Both the position numbers and the translations under genes were made by a program. From contig OY987267.1 in assembly GCA_963920665.1 (NCBI GenBank), forward strand, positions 7,440,001-7,504,000: 64,000 nt of DNA, in the 5' to 3' direction. The stretch is from Straminergon stramineum (lineage: Eukaryota > Streptophyta > Bryopsida > Hypnales > Calliergonaceae). Positions 36,395 through 49,618 of this stretch are shown here, piece by piece. Each line of letters starts with the position of its first letter. Positions within the stretch are counted from its first letter, which is position 1. A model generated the notes under the pieces. The model saw nothing but the letters and a program-made list of their open reading frames with translations, did not search any database and had not been told where the DNA came from.

Positions 36395-37320
36395 TATAGT
36401 CCATTGTGTGGGCATTTATAGTGGGGTACAATAATCTTACAAACAGACTACTTGAGCCATTCAATTTTTTTTACTACGTGGAGTATAAGTGGTGTATTTT
36501 GGTAAGCATAATTATCATTGCATCCTTATGCAATCCAAATCAAGCATACCAATTTTTAGTTTAAAAAAAACAATACTCCATTTTTGGTGAATTTTGTTAG
36601 TCAATTTTCATGGTTTTACATGATATTTGATTGAAAACAATTGGCAATGAATTTTTTTAATTTGATTGTATAGATCTGCAGGAAACATCTATAAGCACAT
36701 CTTTCATATTAGAAAACACCCCCTTGAGTAACAAAAATTATAATTGAGGATGAATTCAATGTTAAGTATTATACAACCAAACTTTGAAGTAATGGATATC
36801 TCTATATTTTAACTAAATTTTTCTACTTGACCTATACATTGTGACTAATTTTGTACATGTGAGTAAAATGATACAATTACTTTGCCAAATTTAGTTAAAA
36901 TATAGAGGTATCAATTTCTTCAAAGTTTGGTTATATGACACTTTATATTAAATTCATCCTTGGTTATATTTTTTGTTACTCAAGGGGGTGTTTTTTAATG
37001 TGAAAGATGTGTGTATGGATGTTCCCTACATATCTATGCAATTGAATTCAAAAAATTCATCACTAATTGTTTTCAATAAAATATCATGTAAAACCATGAA
37101 AATTGACTAACAAAATTCAACACAAATGGAGTTTTGATTTTTTGAAATTGAAAATTGGTATATTTGATTGGGATTGCATAAGAATTAAGTTGTAAATATG
37201 CAAGACAAAATATGCCAACTTTATTCCATATTATGCAAGATTCTTTGAATGGCACAAATAAGTTGTTTGTAAGATTATCATACCCCACTATACAATACCT
37301 GGCAACTCTCAATTGTCCAC
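36395..37320. repeat. Foldback element A (about 430-bp arms)
   Basis: The segment from about 36400 to 36850 is mirrored by about 36860 to 37315. For example TAGTGGGGTA...ATCTTACAAAC at 36420 pairs with GTTTGTAAGAT...TACCCCACTA at 37265. The transcript would form a long imperfect hairpin. No protein is encoded. Confidence 0.7.
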
Positions 37321-37996
37321 CCTCTTCTGTCATTTAAAAGAATTTTGCATAATATATAATATGATTGAATTTTTTGGTCTTGCATAATCAACATTAATTC
37401 AATTCTTATGCAATTCTTGATCAAGCATGCCAAATTTGGATTTCAAGAAAGCAAAACTCCATTTTTGGTAAATCATTTCATTTAAAATTCATAGTTTTAC
37501 ATGATAATTGATTGAAAACCATCAATGATGAATTTTTTTTTAAAAGACCTCCACATTTTTTCTAATTTTGCACATGTGACCACAAAGGTACAATTGCTTT
37601 GCCAAAATCTAATTTCAATAAAGAAATATCTTTTTTTCAAAATTTGGACATTGTCACCCCAACTTTTGCAACCTTTGTGAGGAAATTCTAAAACTTTTTG
37701 GAGATGTTTATTGAATTAAATATGTGTGTGGATGTTTCCTACATATTGCCACATTCACATTTTAAAAAACTATCATCAATATTTTCCATGAATTATCGTG
37801 TAAAATCATTAAAATTTAATGAAATAATTCACCAAAAATGGAGTTTTGCTTTATTGAAACCCAAATTTGTTATACTTGATGAAAATTGCATAAGAATTGA
37901 ATTTTAACTATGCAAGACAAAAAAATGTAATCATATATTATATTTTGCAATTTTCTTTGGAATGGTAGATTAGGGAGGACAATTGAGAGTTGGCAA
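37299..37996. repeat. Foldback element B (about 700 bp), related to A
   Basis: Terminal repeat GGCAACTCTCAATTGTCC (37301-37318) pairs with GGACAATTGAGAGTTGGC (37977-37994), one mismatch. The arms continue inward for over 200 bases with shared blocks such as GCAAAACTCCATTTTTGGT. It shares its left end with the right end of element A, so the two abut or overlap. Confidence 0.7.
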
Positions 37997-40900
37997 GTAC
38001 TCTACTTGTATTTTGGGTTAGTTACAATATAATTCAATGAAACACATGAGATTAGCTAGCCAAGTTATCCAAATACCAAAATATGATTACATACATAGGT
38101 CAAGATTACAATACTTCTAAAAGATGACCAACATAGCTTGTAATCATAGTTTATTTTATTACTCAATAACCACTTCCATCCCGAAATCCATTCATTGTCC
38201 TCGTGTCCTTCAATGAATAAGTGTCATTGACTAGGGGAATAATTGTCACACTTAGAAAATGAAGGTCACTTCTAAGTGTTATGAGGTCACTATTCCATGT
38301 ATGAACAAGTGTATGGTGTTTTCTTATCTAATGTTGTGTAAACAATTTACTACATTTTACACAATGTTTATTACAAAAGCAAACACATAGTTGTCCTTAT
38401 ATACAACTAATATATCTATGCACTGCAAAAATGTACAAGTGATTTGGACCTGCCTTCCACATTCAATGCCCTAAGAAAGTGACAACATGTGTGGAAATTG
38501 CACCATTTGCATGTTCTACGAGTACAACAGTTTTTGATAATTGTATAACAAAGTTTAAGAAATTCATAAATATTATACAACATTTACATTGATACTTTAT
38601 GAGTTCACCAAAATATTCAAGTCAATTGGAACTTTGTTGCATCTTGAAAATACATATTTGCATCCTCAAATGCACATTATACATAGTGAGGGCAAATATT
38701 TTCAACATTTTTAAAATTAAAGGGGTAAATTGTTACAAATGCTTTTGGATTTTTCTAGTAATTTGGAATAGATTTTAATATACACCATGTTGCACACTTT
38801 TTGGATATGATATGAATAAATCATGATTTTTCAAAGTCTAACTTAAAAGATTTCAAACATCATATTAATTTTGATGTGCATATCTTATACACATTTAATT
38901 GGATATTTATTTGTTTTCTAGATTTTTAGGACACAATTACAAGCAAGTGTGTGAAAATGGGTATGCCAACCTTCATCTTTTCTATTTTTAAACTTTCCAT
39001 GTTTACCAAAACCTCTAGACATTGCAATTGCCCCTTGAAAAAGGGAGTCCATAGTCAACTGCAAAATAAGAGCAACCTTTACACTACGAGGCTTGGGGGC
39101 ACATAGAAAGTATATATGGAGAACAAATTTCCTCATTTAAGCCCATTTTTATGGAATTTTCCATGTTGGTAGTGTTGTTGCAACACCATGCTCGGCAATT
39201 AGAACAAAAATTTACACAAATTTAGAATTGAGTAAATACTTGAGGTGCACTCAAATAAAAATTCATGAAATTCAAGCAAAATAGACTTAGCAATATGCAT
39301 ATTAAAATAAATTGTATTGTAATTAGTACTTTTTATCATGAAAAGTATGACTATCATTTCATTAAATAAAATTGATAATTAGCATTTATAAAACAAGCAC
39401 TAGAAGAAAACTTTGTTGGAGTCAAGACAACCTACATGATGTTTTTCTATTTCAAATGCAAAATTTTGTGTTGGAAACCAAAAAAATGTAATGTACATTG
39501 TGTTAAACTCTAACAAGTGTTTCTCCTAGTCAAGTTTGACATATAATATTTGTATTTACTTTGATATCATTATCTTTCATACTAATAAATGTAGTTAGAA
39601 TGTTCAAACCAAGTTTTACATGAAGGTGACATCACACTATTCAAACTCACATGCTAAATATCTCATTACAGGGAATCTCCATATGCACATAGTTAAACAT
39701 CATTTCTAAACTTAATTTATAATTATATACAAATATCAATTTTTATATAATTTTTACATCAGACTATCCATTGCCTTTTGATTTGAAAAAATTTAATTAC
39801 CTTCCTAAATTTTTTTTTGTCATTTTCTTAATAGCAAAACATGATTTTTAAAATTAATTAATGATATTGGTTGAAGAAGAAGATTTTTCACCTAGGTTCA
39901 AGCACTTTAGTTGAGTTTGAAATCTTAACCTCTTGAGTTTGTAAATTTCTTTTAGTGTGAGATCTTGCATAGTCACATTGCAACTACTTGGTTGGACATA
40001 TGGATTTTGGTAATATGTTTTCTTATTTGAACCAAGATTCATTGAAAAGCAATACCAAAAAAATTATAGGAGATATGTTCTTCTTTCATAATGGACAACA
40101 TTGTTGAATGGCTACAATATCATGAAATTGGTATCACTTTTAAAATAAATGTATACTTTGGGGGTGAATGAGTTTTCATTCATGTTTTACATATTTCATC
40201 TATATCCATAATGAGCCTTGTAACATAGTCTGACTTAGTGAAAAGTCCTACTCAAATTTTTTAACAAGTAGCTTTTGTCAATGTGAGGCTTCCTCCTCTT
40301 CAATTGAGAACCAATAAATAGGGGGAAGGAGATGTCACAATAGCCTTTTTGAGGTTAAGAGAGTTGGGGGTGCATTATTCATCCCCTTGGGTGAGTGCAA
40401 GATTTCTTGAACAATTTAACAAAAATATTCTTGATTATACATTCATCTCCTACCTTGTGCATTTCTTCAATGAATTTAGGGGAATGAGAGCTTTCTAGTG
40501 TGACTATCCTGTGAAAACACTAGCCATGATTATGTCTAGAAAACCCATGTGTGGTCGAGGTTACTTTAAAAATATATATATTTGGGGTCCATGGTGGATG
40601 TATTGATACAAATACAAGGATAAAATATGATTTTATAGATATGAGTATGTATATTCAAAGACATTTACACATGCAATTGTTTATCCCACATCCTTTATTG
40701 TAACTACATATGGATGTTTGTATGAGTGGAAACTATTTTGGTCTAAGTAAATCCTAGTAAGCTTAGCTTAGGACCCCCCAACTCTAGGTGGTGTTTTTGA
40801 GTATGTGGAGTGATTGTGATTTTTTCTAATGAAACAAAACAACTACAATGGTGATGCTCAACAATATTTCTCTTTCCAATAGGACGTACCCTTGGAAATG

Positions 40901-42892
40901 CCTGATTGGAAGCAATCAATTTTTGCTACTAGACCCCCTACAAGATTGTATGTTATCAATCAAATTTGGCTTCTTATTAGAAGTATGATGTTGTGGACCT
41001 TGTGGATAGTCCATAATCACTTTGTGGCATTCCTCCATAAAAATAGTGTAAAAGGAAAATAAAACAAATTTTGTGGTAGACTTGGGCTTGAAGATTATGC
41101 CAAAATCACATAGGTTTAAATTCTTACTAGGATTTAACAAGACTTATTAGTCTCTCAAGGATAGGCTTTTGAATGCTTTGATCAAAGTTTGGGTGGGTGG
41201 GGTGGGTGGGGTGGGGGTGTGGTGGTGGTTTGAAATTCAGAGCTATTTGCTCTAGAAAAGGCCTAAGCGTCAATTTGGAGCGAAAGCCTCGGTATGGGAT
41301 TGTTAGCTTCACTTTTGTTTGTTTGTTCCACCCGTGGCAAGTTGCCAAGTGGCATTAATGTTGTATTATTTATCTCACCTTTTGAAGTGAATTTTTTCTC
41401 TGTGTGACAAAGAACAAAACAAAACAAGCAGCTATACTACAAAAGCCTAAGTCTTTGTAGCTTTTCAAGTAAGACAGTTGCTCAAACTTCCTCAAATATA
41501 TCTTAGATTGTGTGTCCATAACTTACTTACAAAGCCTCCTCAGTTCCTTTTTCTTTTTTCTTTTTTTGGAAACATACGGCCTTCAAGGGCCGCAGCTGGA
41601 CTGACACGACTCAACATCCAAGGCAACCCGGTTTGCCTCAGTTCCTTTTGGTTGTCCTGCTTGTGACAGAACTAAGTTAAGCTTACTAGTAACTTACTAC
41701 CGGTAGTATACCGGTACTGTACAACGTCATTGCTCCGTCAGCAGCAATAGTAAAGTGGTCAATTGATATTTTCCTACCACCACGTGGGATCCTAAGGACT
41801 CCCACAAATCATGGTCTTCAAATGAGTCCATACCGTATTGATGCTCCATATTTTGGTCCCATTTCCACTTGGCAAATTAGTTCACAAGCAACGCTCGGCC
41901 AACTTTATCTTACTTTTGAGTATGGACGCCGAAGCAAACTCAGAAGAAGAAGAAAAAAGGGGAATGGCCCTTTGCTGGCGTGGATGAAGATAAAGTAAGG
42001 AAGGGTGCTCGAAAAGCGATCCTGCTGTAAAAACGACTTCTAACAGAGAGGTACATTTTGCTTTCTCCAATGTACCAAAGATGTACATTTCAGGAGGGGG
42101 GCGGGGGGGCTTTTAATGATCACTGTGTTTTGACTTCAAAATTTGTAACTTATTCCATGAAGGTCCAAAAAAGTATGAAAATGACTTGGGTTAGATGCCA
42201 ATTATATTCCATTTCTCTTCCTAAGGTAAAGTTACTGAAAATTATTTCAAAGAGGGCAATTTAGCTTTCCCTATAATGCAATCAATTCATATTAGGTCAC
42301 TTCAAGAGCAGACTACCTTAAGGTAGGAGGCTCATAAATTGAGTATCTAAGGGATAATGGACCTCTGTAGGAAAATTAGTAGAGAGTAGCATATTTCACA
42401 AATTTTTGGTAGAATGAAAAAAAGAAAAATAGTTCATCAACGATTTAAATTGTAATTTTTTTGACTTAGAATGAATTAACTATGAATTTTCAAAGTGAAA
42501 GGTACATATGTCGCTATTGGTGCTCATAGGCTAGACCAATCTTAGTCAAAACCAGTCTTTGAATGGAGTACTTCAAACTTAGGAAGTTTGTATAATTTTG
42601 GCTTTCAAAGAATTATCCACATCATGCTTTCAATTATTTTAGCCTTACATGAATCTATATTTTTCTCAAAGGGATTTAAGAACACAATTAAAAAGCAAAA
42701 AGTGCATTGAAGGAACTGTGATCCATTTTTGAAACTCTCTACACTAATCATGACAATTCTATTGCATGATTGTAAATGCCTACTCACAATTTGAGCCTCC
42801 TACCCTACTCCCAAAATTTGAATGAAGGGGTTTAGAATTACTGCACCATTCTACTTGGTAGTTAGGGTTGGCATTCCCAATCAAATACTGAA
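37997..42892. other. Gene-free region
   Basis: No gene supported. It contains a G-quadruplex-forming tract at 41191-41217 and a GC-richer patch at about 41.56-41.79 kb without a recognisable frame. The repeat segment at 42035-42220 is shared with 31985-32180. Confidence 0.45.
41191..41217 (+). other. G-quadruplex-forming tract
   Basis: Six G-runs of 3 to 5 bases, each separated by a single T: GGG-T-GGG-T-GGGG-T-GGG-T-GGGG-T-GGGGG. Single-base loops give the most stable parallel quadruplexes in vitro. Confidence 0.8.
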
Positions 42893-42896
42893 TTAA

Positions 42897-43542
42897 TCCC
42901 ATAAGTTCCTTGACTCTATGTTTTCACCAAAAACGCTCTAGAAACTGCCATTTCTAGTACAAGTACCAAATTTTGGAGAAAAAACATTTATGGACACATG
43001 TAACCACTGTAATCTTGCAGTACACTGATTTGAGAACATGTACAAAAATTTTCACCGCCTGGATTGCAAGATATGAACTTTCAAATTCACAAAAATCCTT
43101 TTTTTGACCTTGCAAAAATTTGGGAGTTGTACTTCACAAGCTCTTATTTGTATGAAAAAATGTCCGAAATGGTGGTGCTTCTTTGGATTCATTCTTCAAG
43201 GCTAGTTGGCCACATGCTTAAAAAATTTAGATAATTTTGAATTGTAAAAAGATATAGGAAAAAAATCTTAAGTAGAAAGAAGTAGAGAATGATTCAAAAT
43301 ACTAAGTTGTTAAGAATTTAATCATGGAATTGAAAAATAACAATCCCAATGGTTGCAATGGTTTTAATACACAATCTGCATCCAAGGATTTTATTTTTTT
43401 CAAAAAATATTGAAAATCGAGTAAAATAAACCCACTTTAAAGTTTACTTTAGAGTAGAGGATCCACAATTGCCCACAAACAAAAACTCCTCATAACTTTT
43501 GATTCATTGGTAAAAGTGGAATGATTCAAAGCTTCACACACA

Positions 43543-43576
<34 letters not shown>

Positions 43577-43855
43577 GATATATATATATATATATATAAA
43601 ATCAATTTCAACTTTTTTTTTTGAAAAAAGTGATTTTAAAAATTTCTTTGAAGTGCCCATTTATGGAAAAAGTATCATATTAGGCCATAACTTTTGATCC
43701 ATACTTCCAAATGTCATGAATTTTTGTGCACATGAAAGATATTCCTCATCCACACCTTCTCTTGAAATTTGGACCTGAAATATGGAAATCTCCAATCACA
43801 TGTACTTGCCCAAAATTGCTATATTGCCAAATTCAACAAGTTGGTCCTTTAGAGG
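42897..43855 (+). mobile_element. TTAA-flanked TIR element (959 bp), second copy
   Basis: It is flanked by TTAA at 42893-42896 and 43856-43859. The termini TCCCATAAGTTC and, reverse-complemented, CCTCTAAAGGACC match the ends of the element at 14364-15282. The body is similar to that element in the opposite orientation. A CA/TA microsatellite has expanded inside it at 43535-43598. No protein-coding capacity was seen. Confidence 0.65.
43535..43598. repeat. Compound (CA)n(TA)n microsatellite
   Basis: About 20 CA units with one interruption, followed by a TA tract. It lies inside the TTAA-flanked element. Confidence 0.98.
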
Positions 43856-44261
43856 TTAATTGTTGAAATGCCCAACATGGTTGCTAGTATGTGAGCCTAG
43901 GAGCTTGAGCCCATGAGCCTAGGAGCCTAGTTAATTTTACAAATTAGACCTATGACCGTGGACCTATACTTGTGAAGATATGGCCAAGGATTTAGACATG
44001 GCCTTATAGCTGGAGTGGCACATTTATTACACAAATCATAAAAATGAATCATAGTTTGTATGATTTTAGAAAAGACAATTTTGTGTAAGATTTTAATGAT
44101 CATATAAATGAAAGAAATCCACCAAACACTCACCAAATGACAATAATATCATAGAACAATATATTATAAATCAAATCAAAAAGAAAAACAAAGCCTCCGC
44201 CAAAGTGATGAAGGTGTATTACAAACAAAATGAAATCCACTCCTAGCAATGGACATGTCAC

Positions 44262-45635
44262 TCAAGGTGAATCTTCAAAAGACTCTGTGTTACTCAAGGA
44301 GCCTATCATAGAATCACCATTTGACTTTGTTGCTTCTGCATCAATAAAGTCTAAAGCACGAGGATCTATGGTGATGAGTTTTTGTTGTGAAGGCCTAGAA
44401 CCGCCTTGAATGTATGCATTTGCCATGTCTATAGCATACATTGGCAAATCAAAGTCTTCTCCGGGCTCTAGAAGAATGCTGAATTACAAAAGAAAGGTCG
44501 CATTGTAATAGTCTTGGAATTTGTAGATTTGACATGCCACACAATCCATATTAGAAAATAGTGAAGGACCAAACTTAAAGAATGAATGGAAGGCAAGACC
44601 TTCAAGGTTGACTTACTTATTAAAACGGGATTTCTTCTTCTTTGGCACAATGTCACACAATTCTTGGTTTGGGTCATCAGAGGTCGATGCCACAACTTCT
44701 ACAACTGCAATAGGTTTGGGTGCAAGGCGGATCAATGGAGATAGAAGTGCATCAAATATTGCCTTCTCTTCTTCAAGGGCAACAATGTGTCTTCTTGTTG
44801 ATCGGCATGCAAAAATTGAAGCCCCTGCCAATGAATTATTATTAGAGATTTTTAACATTGAACACATATAAAAGACATCTTAGTGCAACACAAATGCAAT
44901 AGAACATAAATAAAACTAATAACTCACCAATTGCAATAGTGGCATCCAAAACAAAGTCACTAGGTATAGTGCAAGACTCGATCAACATCTACATGAACAT
45001 TTGATCTTTTTGTTGCCCCCCACGCCAAGGGACCTTTCCATTTATCAATAGATCACTCTTCACTATAAAATTTTGTAGTACATCATCTCTACCAACATCA
45101 AAACCTTGAGATTCAAGGTTTGCAATGTCTCTAAAGTTGAACTTTGATGGCGGACAATCCTCCAAATCTTGAACAAGAAGAGTGATTCCAAAACAGTTGT
45201 TTTGTAAGGATTTGTAATCATTGAATGTCATAAGCCAATTAATCAAGATTTCAAAAATTATAACTTTTCACAACTACACCTTATAAGAAAAAATAATCAT
45301 ACCAAGCCTGAAGGAGTGACCTTGGAAGATAAATGGAGGTGGTTCATCCCCCACCACTCCTTTCGGATCTTCACTACATTCACTTGACATAACTCTAGAA
45401 TGCTCCTCTTTGTTGAGGCACTATGCGGATGTATAACAATGAGTGCCCCATCATCGTGAAGATGATTGTCCATCAAATCAAATACAGGTTCCAACCACCC
45501 TTCTGGTAACATGTTCCAAGTGGGTATTTCCAAATCTGGATGACTCACCCAGGGGACCAGCAACCCCTCTGGCATGTCTACAATGATAAGGTCAAAACCA
45601 CAGTGCTTGTTGATCTCGCCTCAAAACAAATGAAC
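44262..45635 (-). pseudogene. Methyltransferase-like C-terminal exons
   Basis: Four exons fit together in phase: 45635-45303, 45273-44928, 44824-44617 and 44478-44262. The first carries FDLIIVDMPEG, placed like motif IV of beta-class N4-cytosine/N6-adenine methyltransferases (normally DPPY or SPPY). The second and third together give VLDATIAIGASIFAC, followed by GRH-like RRHIVALEEE, placed like motif I (SAM binding) at the C-terminal side, as the beta class requires. The catalytic tetrapeptide is DMPE and the glycine-rich loop is degenerate, so catalysis is doubtful even before the stops are considered. The last exon is a Ser-rich tail ending in TGA at 44262. Confidence 0.6.
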
Positions 45636-47854
45636 CTTCTTTGATGCATGTTGAAAAACAAAGTTTTACATCAATTCTTGGATAAGCCTTAACATAAATC
45701 ATTTTCAATTTAATTAAAGAAGAAGACAATGATTAAAAATGAGGCTAAATGTTGAAGGACCTACTTTCCCAATGAATGCCACCATGTTGGTGAACTCTTG
45801 AGTCATTGGACCATCATCACTACCAAGTAACTTAGCCACAGATAAATTGACTATTAACTCTTCCAAGGAAATCATATTATCTTTACATTGAACTAGTAGA
45901 GGTCTATGAGTGATCCTCTCTTGAGTGACATATAAGAAGATCATTGTTTAGTATCCACTGTGGAGGTGACAACAATGTGAGAGCCATCATCAAGCATTGA
46001 AGAACCACCACCACCATGACTCTCTATGTTGGCAGTTGATACCTTGTCTTTCACCGCAACCTTTTCAATAGCCTTCATAGCTCCACGTGCTTTTTTCTGC
46101 ACATTTCTTTCAGCTGCCTTTTCTACTTGCAATTTCATATGATGTTCCATCTTCTTCTCGACTTCAACTCGCTTCACAATGGCCTTGTCCTTTGCCTCAT
46201 CTTGTAAGCTTGCATAGGCATTTACAACGCCGTCTACCACCCCAGACTCTTCAATGGTTTGCCTTAGAAGAACCTCAGTGGTTGGTATAAATGTTGGAAC
46301 ACATTCCAAGTACCATCCGCATCCATTAAGATGTGTTGAGGTCCATGACTTCAATTGGGCAGTGCTAAATATACAATCATTTGACCATGGATCTAACCAG
46401 GATCCTAAATAAAGAGGAAGATCAGATTTTGCAATAGCTCTTTAAGGAAACAACTCCAACTTGAAATATCTTCCATACAATATCTTTTAAGTTAGTAGAT
46501 ATAATGCAATTTTGATAGGAAAGTGTAAAATTATTTGAAGAATATTGAACCATTCAAAGAAGAATACATCATTACCTATAGACAATATGCTTTACAGTAA
46601 GTGATGAACCGTCGTAATTCTTAAAAGAATCCGAGCACTTGAAGTGCCCCTTTCCTGACAAATCCCCATGAAAAGCGTTGTCCTACACCTTCATTCTCCA
46701 ATTCTCAACATACTCGGATATGATCTCAGGCTCAAGTGTTGAGCTCATGTCTATAGGTGTATTATCTCTATTTACAATGAGCTCAAATGATTCTCAAACA
46801 CTTTCCTCAATTTGTACAAATAACCACAAAGTGTTGAAATGAGACTTTCAATGAATTTAATAAACAAGCAAGAATTTAGTTAATCTTGACCCCCAAGAGT
46901 GGTAGCAAACTTACAAATACAACAATAAAATGAAAAAGATAATGACCATGGATACTCACCCCTACATACCACACTGCTTTGTGTAAGAAAGACATGAGTC
47001 GATTTTCATTCATAGGTCTAGGTGGAAATCGACAAGCCTCTCTAATTGGAGGGGAAGAATTCCACCACTTCAACCAAAGAACCTTATAAATAGACTTAGC
47101 ATTGGAATTTGCCAAAAGTTGGAGCTTGTCAAGCGTTAATTCTGGATCCACATTCAAACTCCAATGCCTCCCAATCTAATCACTCAAAGCAAATGTTAGA
47201 GGTTAAATAATTTTGCCAAAAATATCATATATAAAGAATATAATTTTCGGGTAACAATAAACGACATTTGTTACTCACTTCAGCAAGCCACTCAGGGCTG
47301 AGAGATGGATTTGCAACTGTCACCATTTTTGCAAGTTTTGAGTACATCTTGGTAGTTTTGTCCTTTGCGCATTGTTGTTGCAATACTAGCTTCACTAATG
47401 TCCACCTTAGCAATATTCTCATGATAAATGCAGACATCAGCATCTGTTGCAATTCCGATCTTGTGCTGTATATATAATTCAATTACAATACATCAATTAT
47501 TGTTTCATCAAAGAATGCATAAAATGAATAACCACATTGATGAAGCTTGATGAATACCAAATACATACCCTAAAAAAAAAGTTGTGAATACTTCCAATGG
47601 CATTGAGTACTAAGTGTTCTTCACATTTTGTTGGCACTTCTGGAAATCTGATGTACTAAGGATTTCATTGAACTTGTCAACTCCCCAATTTCCATACTTT
47701 TGAATTTGGTACAAAGTGTGTACCAAATTTGTCTTCAAGTGAGAATCCTCTATTTGTCTGTCAAGCCAATATGAATGTACATTAGAATGATACATACAAA
47801 AAAATGATCAAATATTGGAACTTGCAATACAAAGGAATAAATTCTCACTTGTTT

Positions 47855-48470
47855 ATATCATGCATGGATTGCATGACAACCCCAATTTTGCCTTTTGTTT
47901 CCAAGACAATGTAGTCTATTGAAATGTGCCGTGCTTCATCTGCACGATGTTGCTTTGCAACATGATTCATCCAAGCTTTGTGACGGTGGTTGCCATCACA
48001 AATGAAGAATTTGGAATTCTTCAGATGTCAGAGCTCACCCACTTTTTGCAAAGTAGCAGCAAATTTCTTGCTTTCTTCCTCCCACACATCCCCCCATTTA
48101 GTGGAATCTTGCTCTGAAACTTCCATAGACTCATCAGCCTCATTTGTGGTAGACACATAAAAAATGCAAGTACCTTCCCTATAGCCATGAACAAACTCCT
48201 GCTCCAATTTGGTTAGATCACATGCAAGAGTGGGCCTAACCATAGGCATAGGAACAAGCCAACACAATGGGATTCGGAGCCTTGACAAATGGTGAGGCTT
48301 TAGACGCAAACTGTTGATGGTCCCCACCGAATCAACTTTTTGTTTCCGTCGAATATCATGCTCTAGTATTGTTGCAACATCGTCCTCATCTTCTTCTAGA
48401 GACTCCATATCTTCATCATTGCCTCCCATTTCTGGTTGCTCAATCTCCACACTATTTGTGTTGCCTACCT
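47855..48470 (-). pseudogene. ParB-like domain exon
   Basis: One long frame, interrupted by a single TGA at about 48016, begins with an acidic region (GNDEDMESLEEDEDD). It continues through a PHHLSRLRIP segment and a second half with FFICDGNHRHKAW and a beta-strand-like IDYIVLE. DG-N/E-HR followed by hydrophobic strands is the signature of the ParB/sulfiredoxin fold. The exon ends at a GTGAGA donor after MHDINK. The stop falls where CGA (Arg) to TGA would explain it. Confidence 0.6.
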
Positions 48471-49066
48471 ATTTTTGGACTTACAATTGAGCCACACATG
48501 ATGTACAATGTTCCTACAAAAAATATCTTTACTATTAAGGGATGCATGTAAATGAAGAAGAAAGAAAATTGTTTAGAATTAATCCTAATATAAGTCTAGA
48601 ACTTCAAGAATGAGTCATCAAGGCTTGTATCGGCAAGCCACGGCCAATGATTTGAGCAACACTTGGTGAATGAGAACTTTGGTCTTGAGTTCCAATGCCC
48701 TGCTTGTTTATAGAAGTCAAACATATTATTAATAAGTGCTTATACAATGTGATATTGCCAATGCCACAACATAAAATGGCCAAGGGTTAAAGTAAGATTG
48801 CTAAACTCATTGATCAAATGGACAATTTCCATAGTGTTTTGACCTTCATTTGTTGTAGAAATCTACATAACAAAATATCAATGTGTTTAGTGATGGTCAT
48901 GGTGTAGATAGAAATTGAAAAATCTTGGAGCAAGTTTAAGGACCAAATTAGAATCAATACAAAAGAAATATTAAAAGTACAATCATAGTTGAATAGATGT
49001 AACTTTCCTACCAGCATTCTCAAGACCATTTTTGATTTTGATAGTTCAAAAGAAGGAGCTGGAGTC

Positions 49067-49082
49067 TTTCGATACTAAAAGA
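49067..49082. repeat. 16-bp palindrome, copy 1
   Basis: CTTTCGATACTAAAAG fits the symmetric consensus CTTTYRNTANYRAAAG. Flanks extend the symmetry to GTC...GAC. Confidence 0.75.
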
Positions 49083-49602
49083 CTTCAATGAGGCAAGACC
49101 AATAGCTCTATATTCAAACTATTAAAGATTTCAACAACAAGCAATTCATCATTTTCTTGGCATTTGTTCTTCACATACTTCTAAAATGAACAACATTTTG
49201 TATAGTAGCATCATCTAATTGCAATACTTTCTATATCATTACAACTTCAAAATGGCTTGACTGAATACTTTCAAGAATAAAAACTACTACAAACCTTTGG
49301 GTACAATCAATTAGAGGTGAAGAGTTTCTTGAAGCAACTACTAAAAGTTCAGACAATTTGTATTTCAAGGGGTTCCATTCAAGGTGAATACACAAACCAA
49401 TATTTTTAATTTCATCTATTTTCAAAATATTACTAGAGTATCAAAAAAATTACGAAACCATTTGGATTGCATTTCTATTGAGTACACTAATTACCATATC
49501 AAATGTTGTAGTCATTTGACTTTTGAAGATAAAGTGTCTCCTCTAATGTTGCTACCCTCAATTAAAATTTAATTTTCATGCATGAGGGATAAGCATCAAA
49601 AA

Positions 49603-49618
49603 CTCTTTTGGTAACGAA
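49603..49618. repeat. 16-bp palindrome, copy 2
   Basis: CTTTTGGTAACGAAAG is the exact reverse complement of copy 4 at 50169. Confidence 0.75.

Larger units (their letters stand above)
44262..48530 (-). pseudogene. Decaying multi-exon gene: ParB-like plus amino-DNA-methyltransferase-like domains
   Basis: Read from 48.5 down to 44.3 kb, a series of exon-like frames with plausible GT-AG borders gives, in order: an acidic stretch; a ParB/sulfiredoxin-like domain (DGNHR near 47982-47996); connecting segments rich in WW/WL pairs; a Lys/Glu-rich coiled coil (46354-45941); and a beta-class methyltransferase-like domain. In-frame stops interrupt it at about 48016 (TGA), 47632 (TAG), 46687 (TAG), 45622 (TGA), 45268 (TGA) and 44989 (TAG). 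A one-base frame change is needed near 45942. Bacteria and phages encode ParB-methyltransferase fusions; I know of no named plant counterpart. Additional 5' exons probably reach 52.7 kb. Function is unproven and this copy is unlikely to be active. Confidence 0.65.
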
